Origin: Coriaria nepalensis
Taxonomy: Eukaryota > Streptophyta > Magnoliopsida > Cucurbitales > Coriariaceae
NCBI GenBank assembly: GCA_027186245.1
Contig: CP114484.1
Coordinates: 3,546,501-3,610,500 of the forward strand
Direction of reading: 5' to 3'
DNA length: 64,000 bases
Made by a program: the position numbers and the translations under genes. Below the pieces are notes generated by a model. The model ran no database searches, was not told the origin of the DNA, and saw only the letters and a list, made by a program, of their open reading frames with translations. Positions 54,210-64,000 of this stretch are shown in pieces. Position 1 is the first letter of the stretch; each line of letters opens with the position of its first letter.

Positions 54210-54640
54210 TGACTATCCATGTGGCGGGACCAACCTATCCTGGCACCGGCGACAACTCTTCTCATGTGAAGAGATGAAACCCTAATGCAATAAATTAGGG
54301 TCTGGCCCTTGAAGTTCTAGTTAACTGTAAATTGTCTTCCGAATTAAATAGTTTGAACAATATAGTCCTTATAGAAATTTAGGTATGCCCACTGACTATT
54401 ATAATTTATGAATCATCCCTACATTATGTAATATGTCCAATTTAGTACATAAAGTATTAATGTGTGTTCATTATTCTATCAAAAATTTCTAAACGACCCT
54501 CTCATTTGATAATATGACTCTATAATCTATATAGTAACTTAAATGCACCTATTTAAAATGCCTTAAATTTTCAAATTACCCCAAAAATTAGAAATTTAAT
54601 TAAATAACCCCTAATAAGATAAGTGTGAGTAAAACCCGAA

Positions 54641-57039
54641 TATCTAATTAAATGAGTTTGGGCTTATGAAACCTATTTGGGTTTTGGCCCCAAGCCACTT
54701 ATCTATATAAAAGAGACAAGATGAAACCCTAGAGCTCCATCCTTTATGTGCTGCCTATTAGAAAGAGAAAAAAAGAGAGTTTTTCATCATCTTTTCTCTC
54801 TAAGCCATTCCCTTTTTATTTAATGATTGATTACATTTGTTGATAAATCAATCAAGAAATAGACATAAGTTGTTGTTTGTTTGGATATCAATAGTGGCCA
54901 AGTGACGTTTCAAAATCGACCAAGGAGTAGTGGCTGGCAGTGGTTGTGGCTGAACATCACTTGATTAGAAATCCATTCGAATTTTGGAGGAGTGAAAAGC
55001 TATGTATAATACTTCCTCTACTCTTTTCGGTTTCATTTTCTTAATAGTTGATCTATGATTTTGAAACCGGTTCTTTCCAGATGCATGAAAATGCAGAACA
55101 CATAGCATAGTACCTTGGTAGTTTATCCTTAGTCCAAATGTTATGATTCTATTTTTCGAAGACGAATTCGGCCCCGTAAAATGCCAAGGACCCATTGACT
55201 TACAGTTGTATGAGAACCTAAGGTTATGTGCTAGAAATGAAAGTATGGGTTGATTGATTTGTTCATGGTTGGATTGTGCTAAAAAATGTATTTTTGATGA
55301 TTTTGTGCTTGTTGGAATTTTTGAAAAAATGTCGGAAAATGTCTTGGAGATGAGAGATCTCAAGTTCTAGACCTGGAAAAAGTTTCCCACACTTTAGAAT
55401 AGTTAATAGCCTAACTACCACCATTGATGTCGCCACACATGGCACACTGACTAGGCATATGTATGGTAGTTGCCGCCTCTCACGAATAGCGATGTTGACA
55501 TGACGTGGGTCCCTTTTTAGGTGGTCTATTTTCACAATTGATTATGGGTGGGCCACTTGGTTCGGATGGACTTAAATTAGGTGTAAATGTGTTAGACACA
55601 TGGTATTGGGCTTATTTTGGGCTGGATGAATCAAGCAATAATTAGATTCTAGAAAATCTAGATTTTTCAAAAAATTAAGTTAACATAATTTAATTTATCC
55701 AGCATAATCGAAAGAAATGAAGTTGAAATAGTTGATAGTTTAATTATTCCATGTGACAGAATTAAAATAATTATTTTAAATGTTAATTTAAAATTTATAT
55801 TTCATTTAAATATGTTGATTTAGAAAGAATTCTAAATTAAGGAGAACTTAAGCAATAATAAAATCTTCCAATTCTTGAAAGAGTTAAGGATGGTTGAATC
55901 ATTAACACTTAGACACAAAAATGAGCATGATTTAAGATAGAATAAATTGATTGACAAATTGCATATATATGTGTGAAAATTGTTTAAACATATGTATGAG
56001 TGGTAAACGTGATGTGATGCATGCTAGGATTGCAATATTGAATCTCATAATATTGAATAAGCATGTATGGAGTCTTGATGAGATCAAATAAAATAAAATC
56101 TCTTCTTGATAATTTTAAGCTTGTAAGCCATGTAAGAGAGTCTTACATGATGCCTTCTAAGGTGTTACAATTAATTTGATATTAATCATTCATTAATCGG
56201 TAATGGATATATAGGAGTTAATATTTAATTAATAGGCGAGTTAATTTTTTATTTGAATGCATGAGAAATATGTAATCACAATATTTTAACTAAATCCGGC
56301 TATGGACATATTGGGGAAACTAGCTTGAGTACTTGTTTGTCACCAAGAACACTTTAGGTTAAGCTAAATTAGTAAAGTATGGTTGGTTACGAAGACGTAG
56401 GACCATATTTTACTAGAGGCAATAAAATGAGTTAAATGAGATATAATTATGAATAATTGTCTCATTATCTTACATGGGTATTAAGGTTAGCTACAAACAT
56501 ATAGAACCGAAATATTAATGCGGGAGTCATTTTTCCCACTAAGAGAAAAGAGACTATATAAAAGAGACAAGCTAAAACACTAGAGCATCATCCTCTGTGT
56601 CGCTATTTACAGAGAGAAAGATAGATTCTTGCATCATCTTTTCACCCATGAATTTTGAAGGACCAATTGACTTACACTTAAAAGGTCCATAGCAGCAATA
56701 TTTGAATACGTCCATGTGATCATCAGGCTTTGGCCACAAATGGCCACATTGACTAATTGATTAAAAATAGCACAATAAATATGGTTCAAAAAGCCGCTGC
56801 TTAAGATTTTGGCCAACTTTCAGAAAGACAACCAAGTCAAAAAGACCAAATATGTTACGAAGCCCTTAAAAGCTACTGCTGAGGAATTTAGTTAAGCCTT
56901 TAAACAAAATAAGGTTAAAGAGATCTTAGAGACCACGCCATGAAAATGAATCCATGTAAAATCTTAGGCAAAACTCTTAGTATAAATATCAACCAATATG
57001 AACAAAACTGAAGAAATCTTATCAGTTCTCAGTATGGGC
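54641..57039. other. Retroelement-like non-coding DNA
   Basis: Two similar stretches at 54703-54800 and 56554-56640 both carry ctatataaaagagacaag, then an aaac.ctagag block, catcctt/catcctc and an agaaagag run. They look like TATA plus R/U5 regions of two LTRs about 1.85 kb apart, but the bases upstream of the TATA do not match well. No recognisable protein domain lies between them. Confidence 0.4.
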
Positions 57040-57109
57040 AAGACATGCAAATACCCCAGTATGTTGAGGCATCTTACAAAATGCCTCGACATTGCCTATA
57101 TACAAAGAA

Positions 57110-57560
57110 AGAGGAGATGACCTCAGCATGCCAAGGCACAAAAAAGTGGGAGAAGTCATTAGCATGCTAAGGCGGGCCTTAAAAAGAAGCCTCGATATAC
57201 TGGGGCGTAAAAAAAGGAAAATATCTCAACATGCTGAGGTGCCCCAAAAGATACATCATCACACTGAGGCACAAAAACAAGGAGAAGTCCTTAAGATGCT
57301 AATGCGCCCCAAAAAAAGCCTCGACATGTAAGGACGCAAAAAAAGGGAAAAGTTCTCAACATGCTGATGCGTTCCAAAAGACGCCTCAACACGCCAGGGC
57401 ATAAAAATTGAGACCTCAACATGCTGAGGTGCTCCAAAAGACTCATCGGCGCGATGAGTTACAAAAAATAGGGAAGACCTCATCATGCTGAGACACTCTA
57501 AAAGTCACATCAACACAATAAAATGCCAAAAAGAGAGAAGCTCTCGGTATAATATTAACA
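57110..57560. repeat. ~65-base minisatellite, about 6-7 units
   Basis: Repeating pattern: ctcaacatgctgaggtgccc, caaaag, ac.catc..ca, c.ctgaggc and acaaaaa...gggaaga. Spacing between successive atgctgagg-type cores is about 60-67 bases. The ORFs crossing it on either strand are by-products of the repeat. Confidence 0.85.
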
Positions 57561-60500
57561 TGTCGAGGCACCACGATGTTCTTAACGACTATAAACCATA
57601 TACACCTCAACTTAAAAGTGAATTGATCTTAGCTGAAAATAGCTAAGGCTGAAATTTTTAGGGGCAAGACTAACACAATACTCAAGTGTATTCGTCCATA
57701 TAATTCAAAAGCATTGTAGAAGAGCATTCACAAAAGTGTTATCTATATGAAATAAGGGATATGAACACTTTATCCACTGAGCTTCAAAGAGATGTTTAAT
57801 TAGATGAAGCAAAGATATGTATACAAGAAGCAACAACTGAAGAACGTAATGACAACAGTGATTCAGCTTAGAAGATTACAATCAAGAAAAATGATACTAC
57901 AACATCATAAAGCTACTCTACCCAACAGACCTCAAAGAAATAAATTGTAAGGCTTGTTCGGCTTCAAGTGGAAGAAGAAGTAATTAAGCCTTAGCTTGAT
58001 AGTAGATCTCCCAGTGGCACTTCACGAATGTAGAGAACTTATATAGCGACCCATTTTACCCATCAAGGGTAAGGTAAGAAGCCTACTAAGGATCCTCACT
58101 TCTAGCATAAGCGCTCCATGATCGCACTCTCAAAGGCAAGATAATAGACTAACACAACAGAGAACCTAACATCGCCCTGCTCAAGCCTCAAAGGCAGGAT
58201 ATAAGCGGGCTTTAGTACTTGACCCTCATTTAAAGAGAAACTATCTTTGTGAAAAAGAAAGTGGGGTGAAAGATGGAACACAAAACGAATGGAGATGTGA
58301 TTACAAAATGATTCAACTACCTTTTCCATTGAGGAAGAGGCAGTTTGGGAAGATCTTAAAGCAAGTAAATAAATGCATGACACATGGTTGACAGATAGGT
58401 GACACAACATGTAGAAGAAACTATGACCAAAATTAAAAGCAATTGGTTGGGAAGATTGACCAATGCAGAATTTGAGAAATTTAAATGCAAAGCTAGTACG
58501 AAAAGCCGATGTAAAAAAGTAAGCAGTTTAAATTGAAGCATCACTTATGAAAAACTATCCCTAAAGAAACAATTTATACCATATCAAAGAAACTAGGATC
58601 TTAGCTTAACATCCCTTAGAGGAAAGAATTGGCCGTAAGAACATTGAGTAACTCTACACAAGAATAATGACTCAAGAGCTCAATTCATATTGCTGAAGGA
58701 GATGAGTAACTCGGAAACATGGGCAACAACCCTCGTAATTGGCCGCGACATAATGAATTTCATAGTCACATAATACCCTCGACGATAAATAAATAGGAAA
58801 GAAAAACGAGAATGAGCTTTTAAACCCTCATAATTTCCAAAGGCGCTCGAAGTAACTGCCAATGAGCATATGACACATGCCACTAGGAAGCTAAGAAGTT
58901 GAAGTGACAAATGACTACTTGAGATAGTCAAGTCGCATGGCTCTCTGAATTTTGAAAGCAATAATATTTGGCATGACCTCAAGAAAAATGCATGAAGAAA
59001 AACTATAAAAGACTACTTGAGATTGAGGAGGCATACTGGATTTTCAATAGTAAAAATTAGTCTCCATCCATAAAAGCTCCACCATGTTTCAACCATAAGC
59101 AAACTACTGAGCTTATTTGGCCCATAGCAAAATAAAGTCATTTCCCAAGGTGCAACTTATGATGCACCTACTTTTGAAAACTCCAAAATAAATGAAAACT
59201 TTGAAGTGAAGGTAAAAATAAATTAAAGTAAAAATATTATGGTATAAAGTGAAGCTAAGAAATTCAAGCAACTTCATTAAAGATAAACTTATATGTGAAG
59301 ATGTCAAGACATCGAGTGAACAAGGGAGCACAATTGCTAATATCTAAGAAAATAATGAAGATAAGAATGAATTAGTCAACTTGTATAGAAGGCAGAATTA
59401 AAATTTTAAGGAAGCAAAGCTTCCAATTATCGGGCATGGTGCCTTAACATCATGTAGCAAGTATAATTTTATGAAATTAAGAAAAGTGACATTTTTTTTA
59501 TATAGTGCATAAAGTAACTAATATAAATACTTACTAATGTAGTGCATAAGGTACACACTTAATATTTTGATTAGTGATATTACTGTTCTATCATATAGAT
59601 TACTAACTTAAATATTGGAGAGAGTTCAAAAGTTATAATCCCTATAAGCCCTTCAACTTTTTTCTTTTTTTTTTTATGACTTCAAATTCTAAACAATCAA
59701 GTGAGGTACCTCAATTGTCAGGAAAAAAAAAAAATATATATATATATATATCAAATGCGGAATGAAAAAAAAAAAATAAAAAAATAATAGAATTAGAAAA
59801 TTAAATATCTCATATTCATTAAAATATTTTATATATTTAGAAACTAAAATTAGAGATCTTTTAAGAAAAATGTTATTTAAATTATAATATTTTAGAGAAG
59901 TTAAATTGAATAAATTAAATTCATATTTAAATATAATTTGAAGCATTAAATGAGAAAATGAGAAATGAGTAAATGATTTTATAAACACGGGTCAGAAATT
60001 AGGTGTTCCATATCCACAAGTTTCGACAATTGAGCTTTATACTCTTCCCCTAGGAAGGAAGAGAATGAAGAAGATGGGACATCGCTGGAGCGTGAAAGTT
60101 TCAGGGAATGAAAAAAAAGGTCTGAGGGAGGAGAGAGCGACAACTTTCACATTATATTAGTGAGTTGAACTTTAGTTTTTTTAATATTATAAGTGACTTT
60201 TAGCCCGTCGTATATCCAGACATTATATTAGTGATTATAATAGAAAGAAGCTTCTACTCCGGTAAGAGACCTCCTAATTCTATAATCATTAAAGATAAAT
60301 TGACCTCGAAAACATGCCATATTAAATTCTCTAGCCATCTACAAGCAAAGTCAAACTCGATAGACACTGGTAGGGATAAGGGGGGGGGGGGGGGCGGGGG
60401 GCCCACAAGGGCGGCGTTGCTTGCCCTCATCTTTCGGAAAATTAAAATTTCACTTTAAATTTGTTAAATTTTTATAGAGAAATTCTTAAGAATCTTTTAA

Positions 60501-63186
60501 TTGGATTTGTACATGTTTTATGAAGTACGTTTGAATTCCTTGAGTTTCTGTCCGAACTGCAAAAAGATTTAAATTCGGACTAATATTAAACATACTAGTT
60601 AATATTTTTTTTCCATGAAAATAATCATCCATATTATCGTAAAACTAGATATTATATATTTCAAACTTTAAAATATGAGTTAATCCGCTTCTCAGTCCCA
60701 ATGCAAATCTTGATTCAAAACTTAGGATCAATATCGATTTTAGGTACTATTACGGATTTCAAAACCACCTCGCTCTAAGTACCGCTTAGGGTTTTAACCA
60801 AAAACAAGAAGAAGAAAAAAAGAAGAAGCATGTAGGCTATTCTCCTCTCCTTTCGTCTTTTGGATGGGCTAGGCTACATTCAATAAAAAAGAAAGGGATT
60901 TCCTATTGATATTATCTGACTCTATTGAAATCGAGTCAATACCAATAATTTTGGTATCATATTAATACCGATATCGGTAAAATTAAGATTTGAATAATTA
61001 TAACCTAATATTAATTAGGTTGGGACTTTTACTCACCTTTAAGTATGTTAATCTATTACTTATTATATACATGTGATTTTAACCCTACCTATTACTAAAA
61101 AAAATCATCTAAAAAATCTTAATTTCTAAATTTAATTTCAACTCAAATTTTATCTCCCTTTTTCACCTCTTGCATTTTTTTTTTTATTATTATCATCATT
61201 AATATAAATTTTCATTTACATCATCTGACTTATCGTATACATGTGCTTGTCTTTCTTTCATTGAAATATGGAAATTTACAAGAATATCTAAAAGAAACTA
61301 CATCTAAATATGGGGGTTCGTGAACTCCAGAAATGGTGGGTGTGGGCAGTTAAATATGATGAAAGAGAAAAAAAAAATTGTGAGTAAAAAATAGAAAAAA
61401 AAAATTGAGTAAAAAATATATAAACTTTGAATTGAGGTTAAATTTTTTATTATTATTATTTTTACATGGTGCATTAGTATACTCTTAGTTGTCACCGGAT
61501 TTGACGGTTAATTTTTAATTTTTTTAAAATAAATTAGTCTACCTTATTTAAAATTAAATAAATAATTGAAACGAGATAAATAAATAAATTTTAATTAAAT
61601 AATATTAAAATAATTTTTTACCATAATAACTAAAATTTTTTATTTAATATTTAATAATTTTAAATAAGATAAATTAATTTATTAGATAAAAAATAAAGAT
61701 TAGCCCTCCAATCCCGTTATCACCTGCATACAATTTGTTAACGATTAACGAACTTTAGAGTTAACTTTTAGTTTGAGTGAATTAAAAACATTTTTAAAAG
61801 CTTGGAAGAAGGTAAATCATATGTTTGTAATAGTTTGAGTAATCATTTTTATATAATATTGACTATCATTTAGATACCTCTTTGAATTTTGACAATACTT
61901 AAAAAATCTGGAATCTTGAATTCAAGATTCATATCTGGATTGTAAGAAGTATGAATGAACTTTGGAATTCTTGATTTCTTCAGTGAAATCTGGAAATTCT
62001 AAGTTCATTAAAGAAAATAAAATATTTAAATTTCCTCAATTCATTTAACTTTTTTTCTTTTTCTTTTCTCATTTACTCTTTCTTTCTTTCTTTTTTTTTT
62101 TTTTTTTAGATTCAATTAAGAGAATATGAAATTAATTAAATAATAATAATAATAATAATAATAAGATTCTTACGAACGGGTTTAAGAAAAAAAAATTTAC
62201 CACAATAAATTCTTACTGCAAAAAAGACGAATGAATATATAAGAAAAACTCTCCGATTTAAAGTGGAAAAAAAAAAAAGTCTAAATAAAAGTTGGTATAA
62301 ACTTTTTTTCTCCTCTTTTATTATTTTTAAATTTTATATTATATATTAATTTAAACATAAAAAATGAACCTGATGCGAAAGTCGTACTTTGTATCTTTTT
62401 TCATCATAAATTTCATGGGTAGTTTGTCTTTGGGTGAATAAAAATCGGTGACTTTAGTTGATCGAGAGAAAGTATGTGTTTTAAGGGTGTACATATAGGT
62501 TTTGAAATTATAGGGGTGCATGTGTAATAAGTGCAAACCATGATAGGTGCCACACACGATTTACTCGAAACTTAATAATAATTTAGAAAGAGAAGAAATT
62601 CCTCAGTAGAAGTTGATAACTAGGAGAGGCAACTTCTGGCCAATTAAATATATATTTGGGTATTCTTATTATTATATATCTTTTCAATCATTATTTTGTG
62701 GTTTTTTTCTTCTTTCTTTTAAAAAATTTTAATAAGCAAAAAAAAAAAAAAATTTATTTGAAAATAAAGTTTTTGGTCCTTAAGAATTTATTTATTAATC
62801 TAAATATATTATAATTTAATATGAAAAAAAACTATATCTATCATTTAAAATATTTGCTAAATGATCTACTACAAAATTATTTTCCATAAATATATATTTT
62901 ATAATAATTTCAAAAGACTTTTGACCCCAACTGTACGCATTGTCGTCGTTGTGAAGTAATCAAGACAATTTTGTGGGCCTATTTGACATTTTAATTTTTT
63001 TATAAAAAAAGATGATTTTGTATCGTAAACAATCAAACTCTATCAACTCATTAGATTAAACCAAATGAATTGAAATAATATTCCAATACGTATGTATTCT
63101 TATACCTATAAGCTACTACAATCGTATATATGGTAGGTCTCAAAACTAATTATTCACTGACACGTACTCCTCTTCCTACCTGGCAA
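57561..63186. other. Long gene-poor tract, AT-rich
   Basis: 57561-59480 reads like untranslated retroelement DNA without identifiable domains. 59530-59710 resembles blocks in both duplicates (about 44700-44900 and 53110-53290; shared attactaacttaa, ggagagagttc). A G-run lies at 60380-60401, and AAT and poly-T tracts at about 62095-62165. Several ORFs of 60-100 codons on the minus strand have low-complexity products and no recognisable motif. I see no gene. Confidence 0.45.
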
Positions 63187-63206
63187 ACGGCGTGCTTGCA
63201 CGCCGT
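63187..63206. promoter_or_regulatory. Perfect 9-base palindrome just upstream of a TATA box
   Basis: acggcgtgc-tt-gcacgccgt is GC-rich in an AT-rich background and ends 19 bases before the TATA box of the 63.3-kb gene. It could be a dimeric transcription-factor site. This is inference from symmetry and position only. Confidence 0.35.
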
Positions 63207-63225
63207 CTCCCATTCAAATTCACAC

Positions 63226-63233
63226 TATAAATA
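63226..63233 (+). promoter_or_regulatory. TATA box of the 63.3-kb YDYAPAA gene
   Basis: TATAAATA with expected transcription start near 63258. The ~50-base leader has no upstream ATG before the start codon at 63310. Confidence 0.55.
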
Positions 63234-63309
63234 TATCACCCAATTCAATATTACTTCTCATTCATTACATTGATCTCCATTACTTTGATTTAAGGTTTGT
63301 GCTTCAATC

Positions 63310-63504
63310 ATGGTGATCTTGGCTGGCAGCTTAGTAGTTGTACATGGGTGTGGTTCTTGTGATGATATTCAACATTATCAAGCAGCATACATTTGGCAAG
63401 GATACTATCATGATACTCATAAAATCTATGGCGATGGCTATCTAGCTTGTGCCGAATCTGACGGGGATGACGACGGCTGTTATGATTATGCTCCAGCTGC
63501 CTGA
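63310..63504 (+). CDS. Small protein ending in acidic run plus YDYAPAA
   Basis: 64 residues plus TGA. The N-terminus MVILAGSLVVVHGCG is hydrophobic and could be a weak signal or membrane segment. The middle is rich in Tyr and His (HYQAAYIWQGYYHD). The C-terminus AESDGDDDGCYDYAPAA aligns with the LDESDNDGDDNDADYDYAPAA region of the duplicated genes at 41.4 and 51.0 kb, although the rest does not match. The single YDYAPAA is at the extreme C-terminus (residues 58-64). It has a TATA box and short leader at proper spacing, so it looks like a real gene. No known family recognised. Whether the product is secreted, processed or cyclised cannot be told from sequence. Confidence 0.6.
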   Translation: MVILAGSLVVVHGCGSCDDIQHYQAAYIWQGYYHDTHKIYGDGYLACAESDGDDDGCYDYAPAA

Positions 63505-64000
63505 GATGATTAAGCTGTGTTAATAATATCCGGTATAGTGAAATTGATTTGAATTTTGTTTTTGGTTTAACAGAGAACTTGGGTTAATATTATTGTACCA
63601 TATATATCTAACTATTGATGATGCTTATTCATATTTTCATCATCTATGTTATGATGAATCCAAATATAATATTTTAACGAATAATGTATTATTACTTTTG
63701 GTGAATTAATTGGTATAAAATATTACTTGTTGAGAATTTCAGCCAATTGATAAGCTTGTTCTCATATGAATAAAATAGTCTGATTTCTGTATTTATTGTC
63801 AATTTTCATTTTATAAAAGTCAAAACCCTAACGAATCTGTCCCCTACTCAAATAGCACATCTTTATGCGAAGTCTTCCATTAGAGCTGTCCAATGATAAT
63901 AATAGTTTGTTAGGATGATAATTAATTAGTAATTGAGACTCGATCGTTTAACATGATTTGTTCAGTTTTTTTTTTTTTTTTATTATTATTTTTATTTTTT
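63505..64000. other. 3' flank of the 63.3-kb gene
   Basis: AT-rich. An aataaa motif near 63770 could serve for polyadenylation, though it is rather far from the stop codon. A poly-T tract ends the window. Confidence 0.4.

Larger units (their letters stand above)
49298..54640 (+). repeat. Segmental duplication, copy B
   Basis: Direct copy of 39731-47620. Between 49579 and 50757 it is identical to 40008-41186 with a constant offset of 9571. Elsewhere identity falls to roughly 85-92% with many indels. It has its own insertion of about 200 AT-rich bases near 52101-52300. Confidence 0.85.

Noticed and set aside
57092..57486. ORFs on both strands across the minisatellite
   Set aside because: Products are translations of the ~65-base repeat, with no other coding sign.
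58102..58982. Several 60-100 codon minus-strand ORFs
   Set aside because: No motif, start context or splice structure; chance ORFs in repeat DNA.

Overview
This window is nuclear DNA from a dicot-type flowering plant. It is AT-rich, its genes carry short exons with GT-AG introns, and it is filled with decayed Ty1/copia and Ty3/gypsy retrotransposons, hAT-like elements and simple repeats. The proteins are plant-type throughout: an EG45/natriuretic-peptide-like secreted protein, a fatty-acid-elongase 3-ketoacyl-CoA synthase, a plastid DUF2358+SOUL protein and a plant RPT6. I cannot name the species.

The first half (8-32.5 kb) is a gene island. Five conserved genes all lie on the minus strand: a RING-CH membrane E3 ligase (8.07-10.38 kb), an EG45/PNP-like secreted protein (13.62-14.18 kb), the 26S proteasome ATPase RPT6 (15.72-19.78 kb), a KCS11-like 3-ketoacyl-CoA synthase (27.04-28.58 kb, with a probable 5'UTR intron) and a chloroplast SOUL haem-binding-type protein (30.44-32.44 kb). 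Exon junctions were worked out by hand from splice sites and reading frame, and every model closes to a whole number of codons. The genes do not look like one pathway (ubiquitin ligation, proteasome, very-long-chain lipid synthesis, plastid haem binding). A copia element (21.4-26.0 kb), a copia gag fragment (11.7-12.8 kb) and a foldback element (20.2-20.9 kb) sit between them.

The second half (33-63 kb) is mostly transposons: a gypsy pol remnant (34.8-35.6 kb), a decayed copia (36.6-40.1 kb), a direct segmental duplication (copy A about 39.7-47.6 kb, copy B about 49.3-54.6 kb) and minisatellites at 47.9 and 57.1 kb. Each duplicate carries an intact 81-codon ORF on the minus strand, with a TATA box, encoding an acidic protein with two YDYAP units. 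A third gene at 63.3 kb on the plus strand, also with a TATA box, ends in the same acidic run plus YDYAPAA. This local family of small proteins with a repeated Asp-Tyr-Asp-Tyr-Ala-Pro unit is the best candidate for something undescribed here. It could encode a repeated-core peptide precursor or a tyrosine-modified signalling peptide; both are inference.

Other points of interest are a 1,179-base stretch with no differences between the two duplicates while their flanks have diverged strongly, unusual substitutions in the otherwise near-invariant RPT6 protein, loss of two expected cysteines in the EG45-like protein, and a large inverted-repeat pair at 4.5-6.4 kb related to a third copy near 49 kb.
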